A stretch of 64,000 nucleotides of DNA, from positions 4,650,001 through 4,714,000 of the forward strand of contig NZ_CP117167.1 of NCBI RefSeq assembly GCF_028596025.1, given 5' to 3'. Source of the DNA: Mucilaginibacter jinjuensis. Lineage in GTDB: Bacteria > Bacteroidota > Bacteroidia > Sphingobacteriales > Sphingobacteriaceae. Below are positions 62,473 to 64,000 of this stretch, piece after piece (positions within the stretch are counted from its first letter, which is position 1; every line of letters starts with the position of its first letter). Below the pieces are notes generated by a model. That model made no database searches. It saw only the letters and a list, made by a program, of their open reading frames with translations, and was not told where the DNA came from. Made by a program: the position numbers and the translations under genes.

Positions 62473-64000
62473 ATGCAATTTGAAAGAAAATTTACGCTTT
62501 CTCGTGTAATAACTAAACTCCCCTATTTTACAGTAATAGTTATGCTATTGCTTATTTTAACTGCAAACTTTGCCCAGGCACAACAAATGGCAACAGGTAT
62601 AATTAAAGGTTCGGTAAAAGCATCTGACGGCACACCTGCCGAGTTTGTGACCATCGCCCTAAAAGGCACCTCTTATGGCACAACGGTTAACAGCGAAGGT
62701 CATTATACTTTAAAGAATATTGCGCCGGGTAGTTATACCATTTCGGCAAGCTTTGTAGGGTTAAATACCCAAACCAAGCAGATTAACGTTACCGCAGGCG
62801 AAACAACCATATTAGATTTTATCCTTACTGAAGATAAAAAGCAATTGGAAGAAGTTTATGTTAAAGACTATAAAGCCAACAAATTTCTACGTAAAGAAAC
62901 AGACGACATTGCTAAGCTCCCGTTAAAAAACCTCGAAAACCCACAGGTTTACACCGTGGTTACCAATGAGCTAATGCAAGAACAAATTGTAAGTAACTAT
63001 AACGACGCTTTCAAAAACATCCCGGGTGCCGGCATCCCGTTGGTTTACAATAATGGCCGTAGCTCACAATTATCGCGTGGTTTTACTACACCAAACCTGG
63101 TTCGCAACAGTATTTCGGGCTTCGATTACAACTCCGTTGATCCTGCCAATCTCGAAAAAATTGAAGCCATTAAAGGGCCATCCGGTACATTATTCAACAG
63201 TACTGTTACTTCTTTTGGCGGCTTGTTTAATCGTATCACCAAAAAACCTTACGATACCTTTGGGGGCAATATTGGTTACACAGGCGGTGGTTTTGATTTA
63301 AGCCGCTTAACTGCTGATATTAATACGCCGCTAACTGCCGACAAATCTATTTTGCTTCGTGTTAATACTGCTTTGCACAGCGAACACAGTTTCCAGGATG
63401 CAGGCTATACACGCAGTGTTTTTTTAGCACCAAGTTTTGTTTTTAAAGTAAACGACAGGCTTGATATTTCCCTGGAAGCCGAGTTGAGCAACTATGGCGC
63501 TACATCAGCCTACCGCCTGGCACCTTATGCCAAGAGCAAATATCATAACATCAAAGATCTGCCGATTGATTACGACCGTTCTTTCGCTAATAACAACCTT
63601 AATTATACCTCGAAGCAATACGACATATTTGGGAACATTAATTACAAAATTTCTGACCAGTGGAGATCACAAACTTCATTTGTTAAAACCTATTCAACTA
63701 CCAATGGTTACGTAACCCAGTTTGCATTAACCAGCGATACGGGAATTAGGCGCAATGTTATTAAAGAAGATTTCCCTTATTACGGCGTTGATGTTCAGCA
63801 AAATTTCATCGGCGATTTCAAGATCGGAAAATTACGTAACAGATTGGTTATTGGCGGCGATTATTACAACCAAAAAAGTAACTGGGCGCAGGTTAGCGTT
63901 AATATGCCAATCATCAATTTCACAAAGCCAGGCCTTGCCTACAATAACTTTAACCCGGATAAAGTATCGGCATTGATGGCCGCTGCTCCGCTCACGGCGA
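62473..64000 (+). CDS. TonB-dependent siderophore receptor (partial)
   Basis: The gene runs off the right edge; 509 residues are visible. A signal peptide (about 1-36, ending NFAQAQ) is followed by a carboxypeptidase-regulatory-like domain (about 42-118, GIIKGSVKASDGTPAEFVT), a TonB box (EEVYVKDYKANK) and the plug (NPQVYTVVTNELM, DAFKNIPGAGIPL, GRSSQLSRGF, KIEAIKGPSGTLF). The barrel starts near residue 260. The plug motifs match siderophore receptors of the FhuE/FhuA type. The promoter's operator matches that of the porin-Rieske-imelysin operon, suggesting joint iron control. The transported siderophore is unknown. Confidence 0.92.
   Translation, partial: MQFERKFTLSRVITKLPYFTVIVMLLLILTANFAQAQQMATGIIKGSVKASDGTPAEFVTIALKGTSYGTTVNSEGHYTLKNIAPGSYTISASFVGLNTQTKQINVTAGETTILDFILTEDKKQLEEVYVKDYKANKFLRKETDDIAKLPLKNLENPQVYTVVTNELMQEQIVSNYNDAFKNIPGAGIPLVYNNGRSSQLSRGFTTPNLVRNSISGFDYNSVDPANLEKIEAIKGPSGTLFNSTVTSFGGLFNRITKKPYDTFGGNIGYTGGGFDLSRLTADINTPLTADKSILLRVNTALHSEHSFQDAGYTRSVFLAPSFVFKVNDRLDISLEAELSNYGATSAYRLAPYAKSKYHNIKDLPIDYDRSFANNNLNYTSKQYDIFGNINYKISDQWRSQTSFVKTYSTTNGYVTQFALTSDTGIRRNVIKEDFPYYGVDVQQNFIGDFKIGKLRNRLVIGGDYYNQKSNWAQVSVNMPIINFTKPGLAYNNFNPDKVSALMAAAPLTA

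Noticed and set aside
1..64000. tRNA, rRNA, phage and restriction or other named defence genes
   Set aside because: No such feature was recognisable on either strand; absence is by reading, not by a covariance or profile search.

Overview
The window looks like a chromosomal stretch from a Bacteroidota bacterium of the Sphingobacteriaceae, most likely Mucilaginibacter or a close relative. The grounds are a SusC/SusD glycan locus with a hybrid two-component regulator, many TAnnTTTG-type promoters (the Bacteroidota -7 box), an exosortase of the XrtN class, abundant lipoproteins, and a desaturase like those acting on sphingolipids. The species call is inference from gene content. No rRNA, tRNA or CRISPR was seen.

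Layout. 1-0.7 kb: end of a penicillin-binding protein 1C gene and a small unknown gene. 0.9-7.4 kb (minus strand): an exosortase XrtN module, made of a membrane protein, a winged-helix regulator, a VIT-domain substrate with a C-terminal PEP sorting tail, XrtN fused to an EpsI-like domain, and three downstream genes. The same palindrome precedes the regulator gene pair and the substrate gene. 7.5-18.1 kb is an accessory, repeat-rich stretch: a Pro/Gln-rich secreted protein, a small barrel protein with an HxlR regulator, a DUF4062 protein carrying ten near-identical 25-residue repeats, an M13 peptidase, a complete IS4-type insertion sequence with a 9-bp target duplication, an SDR/TetR pair, an orphan RiPP-like peptide, and several structured intergenic repeats.

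18.1-40.6 kb (minus strand) is a polysaccharide utilisation locus: GH29, GH31, GH3, GH2, a VCBS/ASPIC lipoprotein, SusD, SusC and a hybrid two-component regulator. The exo-enzyme set (fucosidase, xylosidase-type GH31, beta-glucosidase, beta-galactosidase) fits xyloglucan side chains and backbone, but no endo-glycanase is present. A 26-bp motif with GTTAA half-sites 21 bp apart lies upstream of both susC and the GH3-GH31-GH29 operon and is the best candidate for the regulator's binding site.

40.7-53.3 kb holds a sedolisin, an FtsX-type permease, two DJ-1/PfpI proteins (one fused to AraC, one exported with a metal-binding domain), a CBM9-like protein, an ECF sigma factor / small protein / ClpP-paralogue operon, and a MarR-controlled hydrolase/MFS operon. 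53.5-64 kb holds a DES1-like desaturase, an iron-type operon (porin, Rieske protein, imelysin, di-heme oxidoreductase), a GH127 arabinofuranosidase, a small repeat lipoprotein and the first part of a TonB siderophore receptor. The porin operon and the receptor share the same operator/promoter architecture, which suggests one iron regulon.
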